64,000 nt of DNA from Gonocerus acuteangulatus (GCA_946811695.1 OX328123.1:153579122-153643121); one strand, 5' to 3'. Positions 15,985 through 27,417 are shown, counted from the stretch's first letter. Made by a program: numbers and translations. Notes: generated by a model not told the origin, from the letters alone.

Positions 15985-16100
15985 TAGCTGATTACCCGTG
16001 CTTCGTCACGGCCGATAAATAGTTATTTTATTACGTTAAATAATGTAATATAACAATTAACGCTACTATGTATATAATTTTGTGCAGTTTATTATAGCAC
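15985..16100 (-). mobile_element. End of a second HINE/Helentron-like family
   Basis: After a (TA) tract comes ACTAGCTGATTACCCGTGC followed by a short GC hairpin around GTGCTTCGTCACGG. The complement of this terminus closes the element ending near 38980 (GGGTAACAGCTAGTA). Such ACTAGCTG-TTACCCG ends are common on Helentron-like elements in arthropods. The inner boundary is not visible; 16100-16555 has no recognised content. Confidence 0.45.
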
Positions 16101-16652
16101 GGTTCCCGTCATGATATATGTTATTCATCAATTGATAAGTAATTAAAGTATAATGTTTCTGGAGATTGGGGCGCTCCGGACCGGTGTCAAGAAACAGATA
16201 ATTTAGAGATAACCCGTTATCTATAGGTTATCAGTAACAGGAGTTTAACGGTTCGGGATATTATTACCTCGGATAGACCATTACCAGGTACAGGGTAAAC
16301 TCTATAAGGGACTAAATTTTACATCATACATTACAGTTTACATCTAGTAATTCAATATCTGCCGTCATAGTTAAAATGAAGCTCAAGTAGAAATAATATT
16401 ATGAAATATATACAGTACGGTAACAGCTGACCTGTTGTCTTAGCAACGCTTGCTGCCTTGGCTTGCCTGCTCCGTAATAAAATAAAATTTCAACCCCCTT
16501 TAAAAATACTTAAAAATTCAAATATCAAAACATCCTTTATACAGAGTGTTTACGTTCTAAAGGGAGTGTACATGCAAATTTTCAAATTTTTCTGTCAAGT
16601 GGTTTGGGCTGGGCCATGATAGGTCAGTGAGTGGTATTTGACAAATATATAG

Positions 16653-16685
<33 letters not shown>

Positions 16686-16729
16686 GTATATAGTATATAT
16701 GTATATATATATATACGTATATACAGGGT

Positions 16730-17400
16730 GGCCCAGATATGACAAGAGAAATAACGACTAATCGGTTTGAAATATCAACATTTTTCAAAGGGGCAAAGTT
16801 GTAGTTCTCGTCAAGATCTATAAAGATGTGCCCCCGGAAATGAGAAATAACGCTTCTAAGGGCTCAAATAGGCCTTTGAATGGAAGGGCTTCTTTTAAAC
16901 CCATATTTTGCATTATATTTTTAAAATATATTAACAAAACAAGGAAGAACCGTGCAAACGGGGTTTTGATGCGTCAAGTAGTTCTCATTTGCATGTATTC
17001 CTCATTTGAAATTAAAAAAAAGCGCTTGAATTTATTTGAATATTTTTTTTGTTAAGGGAGGGGCAATTCAGTTTAGGTGAATGTGCTCAGCATTAAAAAT
17101 TGTATTTATTGCGAAAAAAAACAAAATCATTCATTATTTGTGATCTGTAATTTTGGCCTAAAGCTCCAATTTTTATGTTTTTTTTTTGTTTTGTTTTTTC
17201 TTTAGCTTACACTAATTGGAATCGTTTTGTTGAGTGCTGAATACATTCTTCTATGCTGAATTGCCCCTCCCTTAACAAAAATAATATTTAAATAAATTCA
17301 AGTGCCCTTTTTTTCTGATCTCAAAATTTACGTATTTTTACAGAGAACTACTTGACGCATCGAAACCCCGTTTGCACGGAGGGTGGAAGCAGACCTGCTA
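16730..17400. mobile_element. Mariner-like end and internal foldback
   Basis: CAGGGTGGCCCAGATATG begins after a TA tract at about 16725. Downstream, about 16955-17075 pairs with 17250-17390: the phrases GTTAAGGGAGGGGCAATTC and GAATTGCCCCTCCCTTAAC are exact complements, and both arms contain the complementary phrases around CTTGACGCATC. It looks like a non-autonomous element whose right terminus is lost. Confidence 0.6.
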
Positions 17401-17645
17401 AAATATAGGACAACGTTACACGCTATTGAACAAATAAATTTCTGGAAAGAATAGACCCCTCAAATTAATTGCTTCAACATGTGAGTCGCATAAGAAAATG
17501 ACCATTGACGAATTTCCATAATGAAAGACGTCCGGAAAGACCTCAAACAAGCTCATAGAATTCCTAATTTCCCAATGACCTTTGGAATAATAATGATAGA
17601 TTCGATGGCGACTATTATATGCTAATGTGAGAATCGCTAGATCCT

Positions 17646-17646
<1 letters not shown>

Positions 17647-17678
<32 letters not shown>
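17647..17678 (-). repeat. Poly(T) tract of 32 bases
   Basis: A long T run, likely the poly(A) tail of a minus-strand retroposed sequence; its source is not recognised. Confidence 0.5.
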
Positions 17679-17790
17679 CAGATCTCCATACCCATATCAT
17701 GAAACATGTAACGGAATAGTATTCTTTTCTGCTCATCCGAAATGAATACTGGAGACCAGAAAGACCTATTCTGAGTCAAGTTAGTATAAC

Positions 17791-17899
17791 ACCAATAGGA
17801 CATAGCCACATTGAATGCACCGGTTCCCTTTGATAACCGAAGTTAAGCAACGTCTAACGTGTACAGGACCTGAGTGGGTGCCGTCCACGTAGTGTTGGC
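17791..17899 (+). pseudogene. 5S rRNA-like head of a SINE (SINE3 type) or 5S pseudogene
   Basis: About 109 bp that follows 5S rRNA along its length: ACATAGCCACATTGAAT near the start, ACCGAAGTTAAGCAACGTC covering internal box A, CCTGAGTGGGTG at box C, and GTGTTGGC at the end matching the 5S 3' terminus. It is about 10 bp shorter than functional 5S, with the gap in the 3' part, and has many substitutions, so a working gene is unlikely. About 100 bp of unrelated sequence and an A-run at 18004-18013 follow, which fits a 5S-derived SINE better than a bare pseudogene. Confidence 0.75.
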
Positions 17900-18120
17900 A
17901 TTATAAAAGGGTGGCAACCTGTTGAAAGCCCGACGTTAATAGCCCAATTGTTAATCGCCCCAACTAAACCCCATGCCCTAAAGGCCTGGACACAGAAGCG
18001 CTGTAAAAAAAAAATATAAAATACAATACAAAACGGAAACAAAACACCAATAATATCTTCCTGAAAAATATCTTTCTGGGCGCTAATGGCCCAGATTTGT
18101 CGTTGCGGCCTAAAAAAAAT
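17900..18120 (+). mobile_element. SINE bodies and tails
   Basis: The first segment ends in an A10 run at about 18004-18013. The second contains GGCGCTAATGGCCCAGAT and ends in A-rich sequence at about 18111. That motif also ends the tRNA-SINE at 52348 (GGCGCTAATGACCTAGAT), so SINEs with different heads share one tail. Confidence 0.5.
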
Positions 18121-18249
18121 AATCTTCCTTTGCGTGAACATTCCATGCCTTGAGACAAAGGTCCGTAAAGGCCGATAACATGCCAAAGAATATCCAAAAA
18201 GTCTCAGTCAGGAACTTACTCATCTCAGTGCGGATCCTTTCTTAACCCT

Positions 18250-18740
18250 AGTGACATTTGTTTTGGAATAGAAACAGTTATTACATTGGAATGTGTTGAC
18301 GACATTACTATTCTAGGCAGGAGCAAAGTGGCAACAGCCGAGGTTACGTAGACATTGGTTACAGAATCAAAGAATGTTGGACGGATAGTGAACGACGCAA
18401 AAACAAAATATATGGTAGTCTTGAACTCAGATTCAAGAAGGAAGTTAGACGGTTTTGTCGTTCAGGAATACAATTTTGGAGCAGTGAAGAACTTTACGTA
18501 TCTGTGGTGCAAGAATGTTAATTGTTTTTTTAAATAAACACCCTTGTCCAGAGTAACAAAACTTAAAACATACAAATCCTTGGTCGACCAGTACTATGCT
18601 ATGGAGCCGAAACCTTGTCACTGAAAGTACCAGACCAGAATGCTCTAAGGCTTTTTGAAAGAAAAATTATAAGAAATATTTTTGTTGCCCTATGCATACA
18701 AGGATGATGGAGGATAAGAAAAATACCAGGAGCTGGGGAA
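18250..18740 (+). pseudogene. RTE-like LINE reverse transcriptase remnant
   Basis: Broken frames keep the order of the reverse transcriptase core. CVDDITILGRSK stands for the F/Y-A-D-D catalytic box, then comes NDAKTKYMVV, then VQEYNFGAVKNFTYLW, and in another frame YGAETLSLKV and FERKIIRNIF from the thumb region. Stops and at least one frameshift break it. A foldback element follows at 18738. Confidence 0.75.
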
Positions 18741-19261
18741 TTGAAAAACTAAGTCAAAAAGTCCTTTGGCGATTTTCTCGTTTTCGCTTCGTTTTTGAGA
18801 AGAACGCAAAACCCGTGTTTTGTTTTTAGACAAATCCCGATTTATCGCTTAAACGAAGGGTTGTACGAAAGAAATCCTTAGAATAAATCCTTACGAAGGG
18901 TTGTACAAAAGTTGTATCTTATTAAATTGCCTTTAAGATAAGACCAAGTTCAGCGTCTTAGCTTGAATATAGATAATCGTAACTGGAAAAATAATCTCGG
19001 TTCACTTTTTTTCATGAACAAAATGTCCATCCGATGGGTTATTCAAACACGATTATCTTGTGTTAAATATTCAAGCTAAGACGCTGATCTTGATTTAATC
19101 TTAAAAACAATTTAATAAGCTACAATATTTGTATTGAAGTGTTTTTTCGTACAACGCTTCGTTTAAGCGATAAATCGGAATGTGTCCAAAAAAACATGGG
19201 TTTTCCCGAAAACGAGAAAATCGCCAAAGAACTTCTTGACTTAGTTCTTCGATTCCCTATC
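18738..19261. mobile_element. Foldback element, about 520 bp
   Basis: Inverted arms of about 230 bp. The phrases GGCGATTTTCTCG and CGAGAAAATCGCC, and CGATTTATCGCTTAAACG and its complement, face each other around a centre near 19000. It is inserted in the LINE remnant. No transposase frame is visible. Confidence 0.75.
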
Positions 19262-19299
19262 GATATATGAAGTCTGTCGGTTTAACACTGGAACACGTT

Positions 19300-19440
19300 G
19301 TATATATATACATACAAATTTGAACAATCGTTATTGTCGGGATCTAAGGTGAAACGTTAAATGTTCCAGTTGGCACTTCCAGATTGCGTCATGAGGTCAA
19401 CCTTATAACCGGCTTCCCCCCTATGGAGAGAGCTTGAAGG
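19300..19440 (-). mobile_element. HINE-A 5' end fragment, inverted
   Basis: Reverse complement of the conserved 5' block: a short TA tract, the GTTCCAGTTGGCACTTCC region, TGAGGTCAACCTTATAA, and a damaged hairpin. No 3' end is attached. Confidence 0.65.
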
Positions 19441-19741
19441 TAGCGTGGCTAGGGCCTGATCTTCCATTCGACAACACAAGCACCAATTTGATGCTGAGAA
19501 AACTAAAAAAAAAAAAATAAATAAAAACACTTTGGGGGCCCAAATTCCAAACTCTGATCGATGACACTAGAAGATAAAATATTAAGTGCGCATTCGAGTG
19601 TCGAACTCGGTTCCGTTAGTACATGTTCCGAGTGCTGTAGTACTCGACCTACACCCGACTCAATAACACGTGGGAACTAAGCAAATAAAATAGTCATTAA
19701 TAAGTAACCTAGATAAGAATCACCGCGACGATATTACAAAT

Positions 19742-20214
19742 AAAAAATATAGACGATGAAAACCAATAATTATGTTAACTAGGACAGTCCACCTCTGTGA
19801 ACTTGGTACCCCACTTTCGAAAAAATATAGACGATGAAAACCAATAATTATGTTAACTAGGACAGTCCACCTCTGAGAACTTGGCACCCCACTTTCGAAA
19901 AAATATAGACGATGAAAACCAATAATTATGTTAACTAGGACAGTCCACCTCTGAGAACTTGGCACCCCACTTTCGAAAAAATATAGACGATGAAAACCAA
20001 TAATTATGTTAACTAGGACAGTCCACCTCTGTGAACTTGGCACCCCACTTTCGAAAAAATATAGACGATGAAAACCAATAATTATGTTAACTAGGACAGT
20101 ACACCTCTGTGAACTTGGCACCCCACTTTCGAAAAAATATAGACGATGAAAACCAATAATTATGTTAACTAGGACAGTCCACCTCTGTGAACTTGGCACC
20201 CCACTTTCGAAAAA
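19742..20214. repeat. 78-bp tandem repeat, six copies
   Basis: Six nearly identical 78-bp units containing GACGATGAAAACCAATAATT and CTTGGCACCCCACTTTCG. The unit is a multiple of three, giving a repetitive minus-strand frame that is not a gene. One inverted partial unit (about 20880-20915) lies at the far end of the adjoining inverted repeat. Confidence 0.9.
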
Positions 20215-20930
20215 ATATATGACAATAGACTAAAAAAAAAGCAAATCTTTAGTAGTTATTTGTAGTGGAAAAAAAATTCGTTTGTACTTGCACCGTTTTT
20301 GAGATACGGGGGGGGGGGTCAAAAAATACCTCTCACCCGACTTCAACCGATTGGAACAAACCATTTTTATTCGACGTAAAATCGTTTGTAGTTGTTTGTA
20401 GTGAAAGAATTTTCGTTTGTAGTTGCACAGAAAAAAAAGTTACAGTCGTTTTTTGAATTTTCAAAATGGCAACCTTTTCATTTTTAGGGGTGCTAGTTTT
20501 TTTATGGTCCCAGTGCATTCGAAATCGTTTGTAGTTGATAGTAGTGAAAGAATTTCGTTTGTAGCTGCACAGAAAAGAAGTTACAGCCGTTTTTTGAATT
20601 TTCAAAATCAACACTTTTACATAAAAAAACACGCACCCCTAAAAATAAAAAGTTGCGATTTTGTAAATTCAAAAAACGGCTGTAACTTTTTTTTCTGTGC
20701 AACTATAAACGAAAATTCGACGTCGAATAAAACTGGTTTGGTTCCAATCGCTTGAAGTTGGGTGAGAGGTATTTTTTGACCCCCCCCCCCCCGTATCTCA
20801 AAAACGGTGCAACTACAAACGAATTTTTTTTTTCACTACAAAGGATTTGCAATTTTTTGAGTCTATTGTCATATTTTTGTTCGAAAGTGGGGTGCCATGT
20901 TCACAGAGGTGGACAGTGCTGGACGCATAT
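20200..20930. mobile_element. Foldback element with tandemly expanded arm
   Basis: About 20215-20560 pairs with 20560-20900 (for example TTTTTGAGATACGGGGGG against CCCCCCGTATCTCAAAAA). Inside, a block of about 140 bp is directly repeated at 20381 and 20521. Both outer ends reach the 78-bp unit: six copies on the left, one on the right. Confidence 0.75.
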
Positions 20931-20963
20931 TGTAATATTTATTCGCTCGTCTACTAGTGCACT

Positions 20964-21130
20964 TGGGGCGAGGTTAGCTCAGTGCTAGAGTACTGGGCTT
21001 ACATTAGGCGGCCGGGGCATAGCACTCACCACACTATCTCCCTAGTCTGCCGTATGGTCATGAATCAGATACCTCTATAGTATTTGCCCCCAGGGCCCTC
21101 TTGGCCAGTTATGGGGCTGAATTTTTACTA
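20964..21130 (+). mobile_element. tRNA-derived SINE, copy 1
   Basis: The tRNA-like head has GGTTAGCTCAGTGCTAGAG, a box A match. The body contains CACACTATCTCCCTAGTCTG and GGTCATGAATCAGATACCT. The same body is found inverted at 41079-41210. Confidence 0.7.
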
Positions 21131-21354
21131 ATGCACTCTGTGGAGGACGCGAAATTCCAACAGCAGTGACTTCACTGGTCGTATACCTGCCCAAAGAATG
21201 TTCGAATGTGACCAGAATACATTAATTAACATTTCAAGTTCCCTGTCGAAGTTAATTATTGAACTTCAGAGCGTTAGGAAAGGACGTTTCAGTAAATATT
21301 GCCAATTTGGCGGGTTACTTAAATGTGGATTTCTGCGAGAATTCATTAAGTCCT

Positions 21355-21720
21355 ATTCGCGCGGTCCCTCCCTCCCTCCATAGATAGAAAACCTGCTTAT
21401 GAGGTTGACCTCATGACGCAACCCGTAATTGCCTAGTAGAACATTTCACGTGTCAGATCCCGTAGATGACGAACATAACGGTGGTTCAAAGTTGAGTGTG
21501 TAACGATACTCGGTATTCGTGGTGGTATCTTCACAGAAAAATGCCCGTACCCAAATTGCCAATTTGCCACTACCAGCCGTAATTTTGGTTTTACTTAATC
21601 GAAGCACGGTTTTCGTTGTGATTATCTACAGAGCAAAATATGTAGTAAAAATAAACTAAATCGGTTCATTAGATGGTGGGTTTACTCTGGACCCCCCCCA
21701 GGCTATAATAAATTAGTAAT
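21355..21720 (+). mobile_element. Diverged HINE 5' portion
   Basis: GCGCGGTCCCTCCCTCC plus a weak hairpin and the block TGAGGTTGACCTCATGACGC opens a subfamily. Its body contains ACTCGGTATTCGTGGTGG and AACTAAATCGGTTCATTAG with G-runs in place of the HINE-A body. Confidence 0.6.
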
Positions 21721-21779
21721 TAGTAACTAAAAATGATTAATTTATTACAATTATAATTAAAAATTATAAATCATACATA

Positions 21780-22058
21780 TAATAAAAATGTAACGGATCA
21801 CTGTCTGTACATGGAAAATATATGAGTACAAATATTATTGAGGGTTTTTACCAACTCAATAGCACCCAAAACAATGATTGTTAGAATTTTTGTCTGTCTG
21901 AGCTTTTGTGTATGCTAATCTCAGGAACAGCTTATCCGAATTAGATGCGGGGTTTCAATAATATATTGTGGTGCGCTTTAATTAACAATTAGTGTTTTTT
22001 TCATGTCAATCGGTTCATAAATAAAAAAGTTATGTCAATGTAAAGAATCTAGTCGACC
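21780..22058 (+). repeat. Dispersed repeat shared with a POLR1E intron
   Basis: The order GATCACTGTCTGTACATG, CAATGATTGTTAGAATTTT, GCTAATCTCAGGAACAGC and CATGTCAATCGGTTCAT recurs, inverted and diverged, at about 54890-55150. It is a dispersed element of unknown class and has no coding frame. Confidence 0.6.
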
Positions 22059-22060
22059 TT

Positions 22061-22184
22061 TTAGCACTTTCCTCCGAAGGAAAGTAGCTATTGAGGTTGG
22101 ACTCATGACGGAATTTTTGAAAAATTTCTTCAAATCTTTATCGATCCTACCTAGTAGACACCGAAAATGACCCCCGTTAAAATT

Positions 22185-22256
<72 letters not shown>

Positions 22257-22263
22257 TATATGC

Positions 22264-22319
<56 letters not shown>

Positions 22320-22322
22320 AAC

Positions 22323-22360
<38 letters not shown>

Positions 22361-23286
22361 CTGTTAACACGATAGCGGCCAGAGTTTTTGTTTTTTCGTC
22401 ACGAAACTTGGTATATAGCATTCAATTAGCAAACGATTGAACGAGTTCGTTAACCACTAAAGTCGGTCCACCGGAAGGGGGGGGGGGTTTACCCCGAACC
22501 CAAAACACTAATTAGACTATGTCAGCCGTAATATTTGTTATATTTCAACGAAACTTGGTATTCGTAGTGGTAATATAGAGAGAAAAGTGAGATATAAAAA
22601 TGAACTAAATCAGTTCATTAGAAGGGGGGGGGTTTACTCCGGACCCACAATACCCATTCGCCACTACCAGCCGTGATTTTTGGTATATTTCGACGAAACT
22701 CGGTATTCGTAGTGGAAATCTACAGGTAAATATGTGTTGTAAAAATAAACTAAATCGGTTCATTAGAAGGGGGGGGTTTACTCTGGACCCAAATTCCTAA
22801 TATACCGGTCGTAACCTCATACCGGTCGTAATTTCTGTTGTATTGTAACGAAACGCGGTATACGTCGTGGGTAACTCATGAGAAAGAAGTGTTGTAAAAA
22901 TGAGCTGAATCGGTCAATCGGAAAGCGGGGGTTTAATTTGTAATATATTTTAATAGAAAAGCCCGCCAGACGTAGGTTCACAAAGCCGCCGCAAGGAGCG
23001 CTTTCTATCACTAGAGTGACTGTATCCTGTTTCTGCGTTCGATCAAAATACGTTAATATGAGGTTTTTTGTATTTATTACGTAGTGTAATAGGTACCATG
23101 TGTAAACATAACTCTGGAAGCAAATTAATAATTGATCAGTTACTCATTACAAATTTAAAAGAGAACTATTCATGTTTTTATTTTATTTATGTAGGATATT
23201 TTAAGCAAATGGTTCTGGAAAGCAGTTTACACTACCCAAATTCTGAGGAAAGTGCTTAGTTATGCAGCTCCTGCGTGACGGACTTT
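22061..23286 (+). mobile_element. HINE subfamily B element
   Basis: It opens with TTAGCACTTTCCTCC and the block ending before (TA)n (22180-22340). About 150-bp tandem units follow, each with CGAAACTCGGTATTCGTAG and a run of G before GTTTACTC. It closes with GTGCTTAGTTATGCAGCTCC and TGCGTGACGGACTTTTT, where GCAG-CTC-CTGC is the 3' hairpin. The same 3' end occurs at 48600-48637. Confidence 0.65.
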
Positions 23287-23385
23287 TTAGGTTGTAGCCG
23301 AGAGCCGCGCCGCTGCCTATAGCATCCAATTATTCGCAGGGAACGAACTTATTATGAAGGCGCATGGTCTAACAGTTGAATTGGT

Positions 23386-23666
23386 CATGGGCGTATATAG
23401 AAAATAATTTCGGAGGGGGCTGGGAAAATTTCGGGGGGGGGGGGCTGAGACCATTTCCGGTGTTTGGAATACTAACAACTTAGACCTTGGAAGAGTTTTA
23501 GCCAACTTAAACACTATGACACCCAAAATAGAATACGTTTTATGAACTAAATGATCTTATTTAATTTATTTTTTAGGGTTTTATGAAATTTTTACCGATC
23601 AAATCAAAATTTCGGGGGGGGGGGGGGCTGCAGCCCCCTCAGCCCCCCCCCTTATATACGCCCATG
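23386..23666. mobile_element. hAT-like MITE, copy 2
   Basis: A 281-bp element starting CATGGGCGTATATAG and ending TATATACGCCCATG, flanked by 8-bp copies GAATTGGT (23378-23385) and GAATTAGT (23667-23674), one mismatch. The interior matches copy 1, including CTGAGACCATTTCC and AATTTCGGGGGGG. Confidence 0.85.
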
Positions 23667-23689
23667 GAATTAGTTAAAATTGAATGTTT

Positions 23690-24376
23690 GCACTTTTACA
23701 ATATTCATTTTAGTTAAGTTCTGTTAACAATTTTGTATTGTATTATGTTCGATTAGGTTGGTGGTTCATATATCGGACTTAAAATTAATGTAAAACAAAA
23801 GTATCTATTAAATATTTGATTTATTTATATTTTAGGATCTATAGGGTTGGAAAATTGGGGTTTTGGTTTTATAGGGTGTGTATTTAGCATTGGCTAGGCA
23901 TTTCTTTTCTTAATTTCCTTTATTTCATAATTGCTATGTTTTACAGTTTGAATCTACTTACAATTTAGTCGTTTGCGATAAGTAGATATTGTAATATAAT
24001 TTTTTGTTCATAAAGGTTAGGTTAGGTTACAGTTTATTCAGGGCGATTAACTTATATAGTTTTTACGCCCTTTGTTTGCTACGACATTTGAAGTTTTATT
24101 TATTTCCTTATTTTTGTTTATATATGTATATATGCACACATATCATTTGCACATTCACACACATACGCTTACATACATTGCCAAATAATTTATCTTAAGC
24201 AAAAATAAATAAATCACATTTATTATTCATATATACAATAACTTAGCAAATAATTAATCTAAATTTATAAAACAAAAGAATATAACATGTTTTATAATTT
24301 TTTCCATATATACAATAACTTAACAAATAATTAATCTTAATTCGTAAAGCAAAAGTAAATAAAATGTTTTATACGT

Positions 24377-24379
<3 letters not shown>
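23690..24379. other. AT-rich stretch with no recognised gene
   Basis: No domain or transposon end. It contains three units of the pentamer AGGTT near 24016-24030, too few to call telomeric repeat. Confidence 0.4.
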
Positions 24380-24433
<54 letters not shown>

Positions 24434-24477
24434 CGCATGTATACTATAACTTAACAAATAATTAATCTTAATTTATA

Positions 24478-24531
<54 letters not shown>

Positions 24532-24817
24532 ATTCCCATATTTCCAATAAATACTTACATTGACAAATAATTATGTTTTTACTTTAAATTTCTTCAACAG
24601 TAAAATCCTTATGTTACAAGTAAATTTCTTATATTTTATTATATATGTTAATTTCTTTTAACAGTTTTATTATTTTATCTATTGATTCTTCGGAGTTTTG
24701 TAAAGCTTCTTCTCTTCTACGTGGTATTTTGTGCTTTATAAATATCTGGTTGAGGAGAGCGCATTCTTCCAGTATGTGTTGAATGGTTAAGGGAGATTGG
24801 CAGGATTCGCACTTTGT
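24380..24817 (-). pseudogene. LINE 3' end with poly(A) tail
   Basis: On the minus strand an uninterrupted stretch reads KCESCQSPLTIQHILEEC, with the C-x2-C and H-x4-C pattern that ends Jockey-type LINE ORF2, then continues to a TAA at 24629-24631. Further downstream on that strand are poly(A) runs, seen here as T runs at 24381-24431 and 24482-24527. This fits a target-primed 5'-truncated retrotransposon; two runs suggest a tandem or interrupted tail. Confidence 0.7.
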
Positions 24818-25490
24818 TCATAAAGACGCAACGTATTACATAAAGTATGAATACGTATTTAATTTTAGGGGTATTTTTCCTAAATATTTATATGTTTACT
24901 TTGCCTTATATACTTTCACGGGATAAATCTGTATAAACAAAGGATATTCCGTTTGTAGGCTGCAAGCATTGCCATTTGAATCTAGACTTCCTCAATTAAG
25001 GGCCGCTAGAGTTTCGAATATCGATTCTCAGAAGACAGTAGGCTGTCCTACCCGGAAGGTAGCTGCTGTTATCTACTTTATTCGCATGTGTTATCCTGTC
25101 TCCAGCCAATTCTCTCATAGTAATTAATTTTTAAAAATTTATGCCTTCAAATTGATATTTTAAAAAATGTATGGTACTTACGTATTAGATGCACCGATCT
25201 CGAGAACCGGCTCCCGTTCAGGCTCACGCCCAGTGATCCGGTTCATGAAATGGCAGGTTATTATGAGGTTATCTGCATTATAAGAGCGGATAAGAGAACA
25301 ACTAGCATTTCTATTGGTCGATCTTTTGAGCAATTTCATTGGTTGTTCTCTTTCCCGCTCTAGTTTCATTGTTTTGTGTGCCTTGCTCTTAAACTCGTCT
25401 CCTTTTATATTTATTGTTTCAGTGAGTTGTGAGTGTTGTTTTTTTTTAGAATCAATTTGTGTCCTTTGTGCTGTTCTCTCCACGGTCAAA

Positions 25491-25580
25491 ATGAGTCTTT
25501 GGAATTTACCAACAACCGAAAAAGATGCAATAGCATTTTTGCTGCAACGCAATATTTTACACCAAGAAAGGTGTAGGTAA
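25491..25580 (+). pseudogene. Merlin/ISXO2-like transposase N-terminal start, left arm
   Basis: Begins MSLWNLPTTEKDAIAFLLQR and continues NILHQER before a stop at 25578. The pattern of a short leader then F-L-x2-R-x-I/L-L-H resembles the opening of ISXO2-like (Merlin) transposases. The zinc-binding and DDE parts are absent, so it is a truncated first exon or fragment. Confidence 0.5.
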
Positions 25581-26599
25581 CTACAGTTTCGATATAAACC
25601 AGTGATCTATGTTACCAACGAGTTGGATTAACCACAGTTTCGATATAACCTTGTGCGAACGTACCGACCGGAAACGCATAGAAATTATTAAATTAACATA
25701 ACTGCTAATGTTATGTAATCTAGGAAATTAAAAGGACTTATGTTAATGGCAGAATTGCTATGTGCTTCCGCTCGCTACAGGTTATATCGAAACTCTAGTC
25801 AATCCAACTCGTTGATAATATTAATAAATGGTATTGGTGCCATAATGGTCTGAAGAACGGGTCGCCATATTGCCTGATCAGGATCACTGACTGGGAGCCA
25901 GTTATCGAGATCGGTGCAACTAGTACGTAAGCACCAAATGTATTTACAGTTTCACTACTATGACCTAACTGCAAAACAAAACATATACCATAAAATGGGG
26001 TCACTTTAGTACAATTTGGTGAAATTCGTGCAAAATTATATTGCTTATATATGCTTATACATTTGTCTGAGAGCGAACATACAAATATATAGGTATATAT
26101 ACGTATATATAGGTATATATACGTATATAGTTGTATGTTTGAGCAACCCTTTGGTATCAGCTAAATGAAAATATCATAGCAGTATAGCTTCGTACCAATT
26201 TCACCACACTGTACAAATGTGACCCCATTTTACGGTATGTAATAGATATTTGGTGCTTACGTACTAGTTGCACCGATCTCGATAACTGGCTCCCAGTCAG
26301 TGATCCTGATCGGGCAATATGGCGACCTGTTCTTCAGACCATTATGGCACCAAGACCATTTATTAATATTATCAACGATTTGGATTGACTAGAGTTTCGA
26401 TATAACCTGTAGCGAGCGGAAGCACATAGCAATTCTGCCATTAACATAAGTCCTTTTAATTTCCTAGATTACATAACATTAGCAGTTATGTTAATTTAAT
26501 AATTTCTATGCGTTTCCGGTCGGTACGTTCGTACAAGGTTATATCGAAACTGTAGTTAATCCAACTCGTTGGTAATATAGATCACTGGTTCATATCGAA

Positions 26600-26692
26600 A
26601 CTGTAGGTACACCTTTCTTGGTGTAAAATGTTGCGTTGCAGCAAAAATGCTATTGCATCTTTTTCGGTTGTTGGTAAATTCCAAAGACTCAT
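26600..26692 (-). pseudogene. Merlin/ISXO2-like transposase N-terminal start, right arm
   Basis: Inverted copy of the left-arm start, with the ATG at 26690-26692 and the same first residues (MSLWNLPTTEKDAIAF). Like the left copy it breaks off after NILHQER. Confidence 0.5.
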
Positions 26693-27172
26693 TTTGGCCG
26701 TGGAGAGAACAGCACGAAGGACACAAATTCACTCTAAAAACAAACAACACTCACAACTCACTGAAACAATAAATTTAAAAGGAGACGAATTTAAGAGCAC
26801 ACAAAACAATGAAGAGTAGAGCAGAAAAGAGAACAACCAATGATATTGCTCAAAAGATCGACCAATAGAAATGCTAGTTGTTCTCTTTTCCGCTCTTATA
26901 ATGGAGATAACCTCATAATAACCTGCCATTTCATGAACCGGATCACTGGGCGTGAGCCTGAAAGGGAGCCGGTTCTCGAGATCGGTGCATCTAATGCGTA
27001 AGTACCATACATTTAAGTTTAAGTTATATTTTTCTTGATTGTTTTATTCCTTAATTTTTATGATAAAAACATATAAATTAAGAAATTAAAAAAAAAACTG
27101 AACCTCCTGAACTTCCTGAAAAGCCTCAGTACGGGAAAAATGTGGGAAAACCTATCAACCCCAGGTCACATA

Positions 27173-27417
27173 TCTGATGATTTGAGCAGAAGCGAAGCTC
27201 TTGCAAGATTCCCCCTGGATGCTGGACGCGACTACCTGCAGGCCCATCTCTATCGCCTTGGCTTAGCAGACTCGGGCATTTGCCCTCTATGTTAAACCGG
27301 AAGGATGGCTGGAATTCACCTCCTCGTCTGTCCCAAACGCATCCATCTTCCTGACCTGACAACACGATAATGGGAGGTTCGGCGTCAAATGGCTCAACCG
27401 CCACCGACGGGCGATGG

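Larger units (their letters stand above)
25171..27018. mobile_element. Composite palindrome of two inverted Merlin-like elements
   Basis: Nearly the whole 1.85 kb is one palindrome centred near 26095. Outer ends begin GGTACTTACGTATTAGATGC. Related inner ends (GGTGCTTACGTACTAGTTGC) lie at about 25885-25931 and 26254-26300, so each arm is itself an element with ends at both sides. Both arms start the same protein frame (separate entries). The centre is also inverted: CATAAAATGGGGTCAC against GTGACCCCATTTTACGG. Merlin assignment rests on the protein start. Confidence 0.7.

Noticed and set aside
17791..17899. Functional 5S rRNA gene
   Set aside because: About 10 bp short with many changes in paired positions, single copy, and followed by an A-rich SINE-like tail.
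19720..20199. 159-codon repetitive minus-strand frame
   Set aside because: It is six copies of a 78-bp tandem unit (26 codons each); no sign of a secreted or structural repeat protein.
24012..24034. Interstitial telomere-like AGGTT units
   Set aside because: About three units only; expected by chance in a window of this size.
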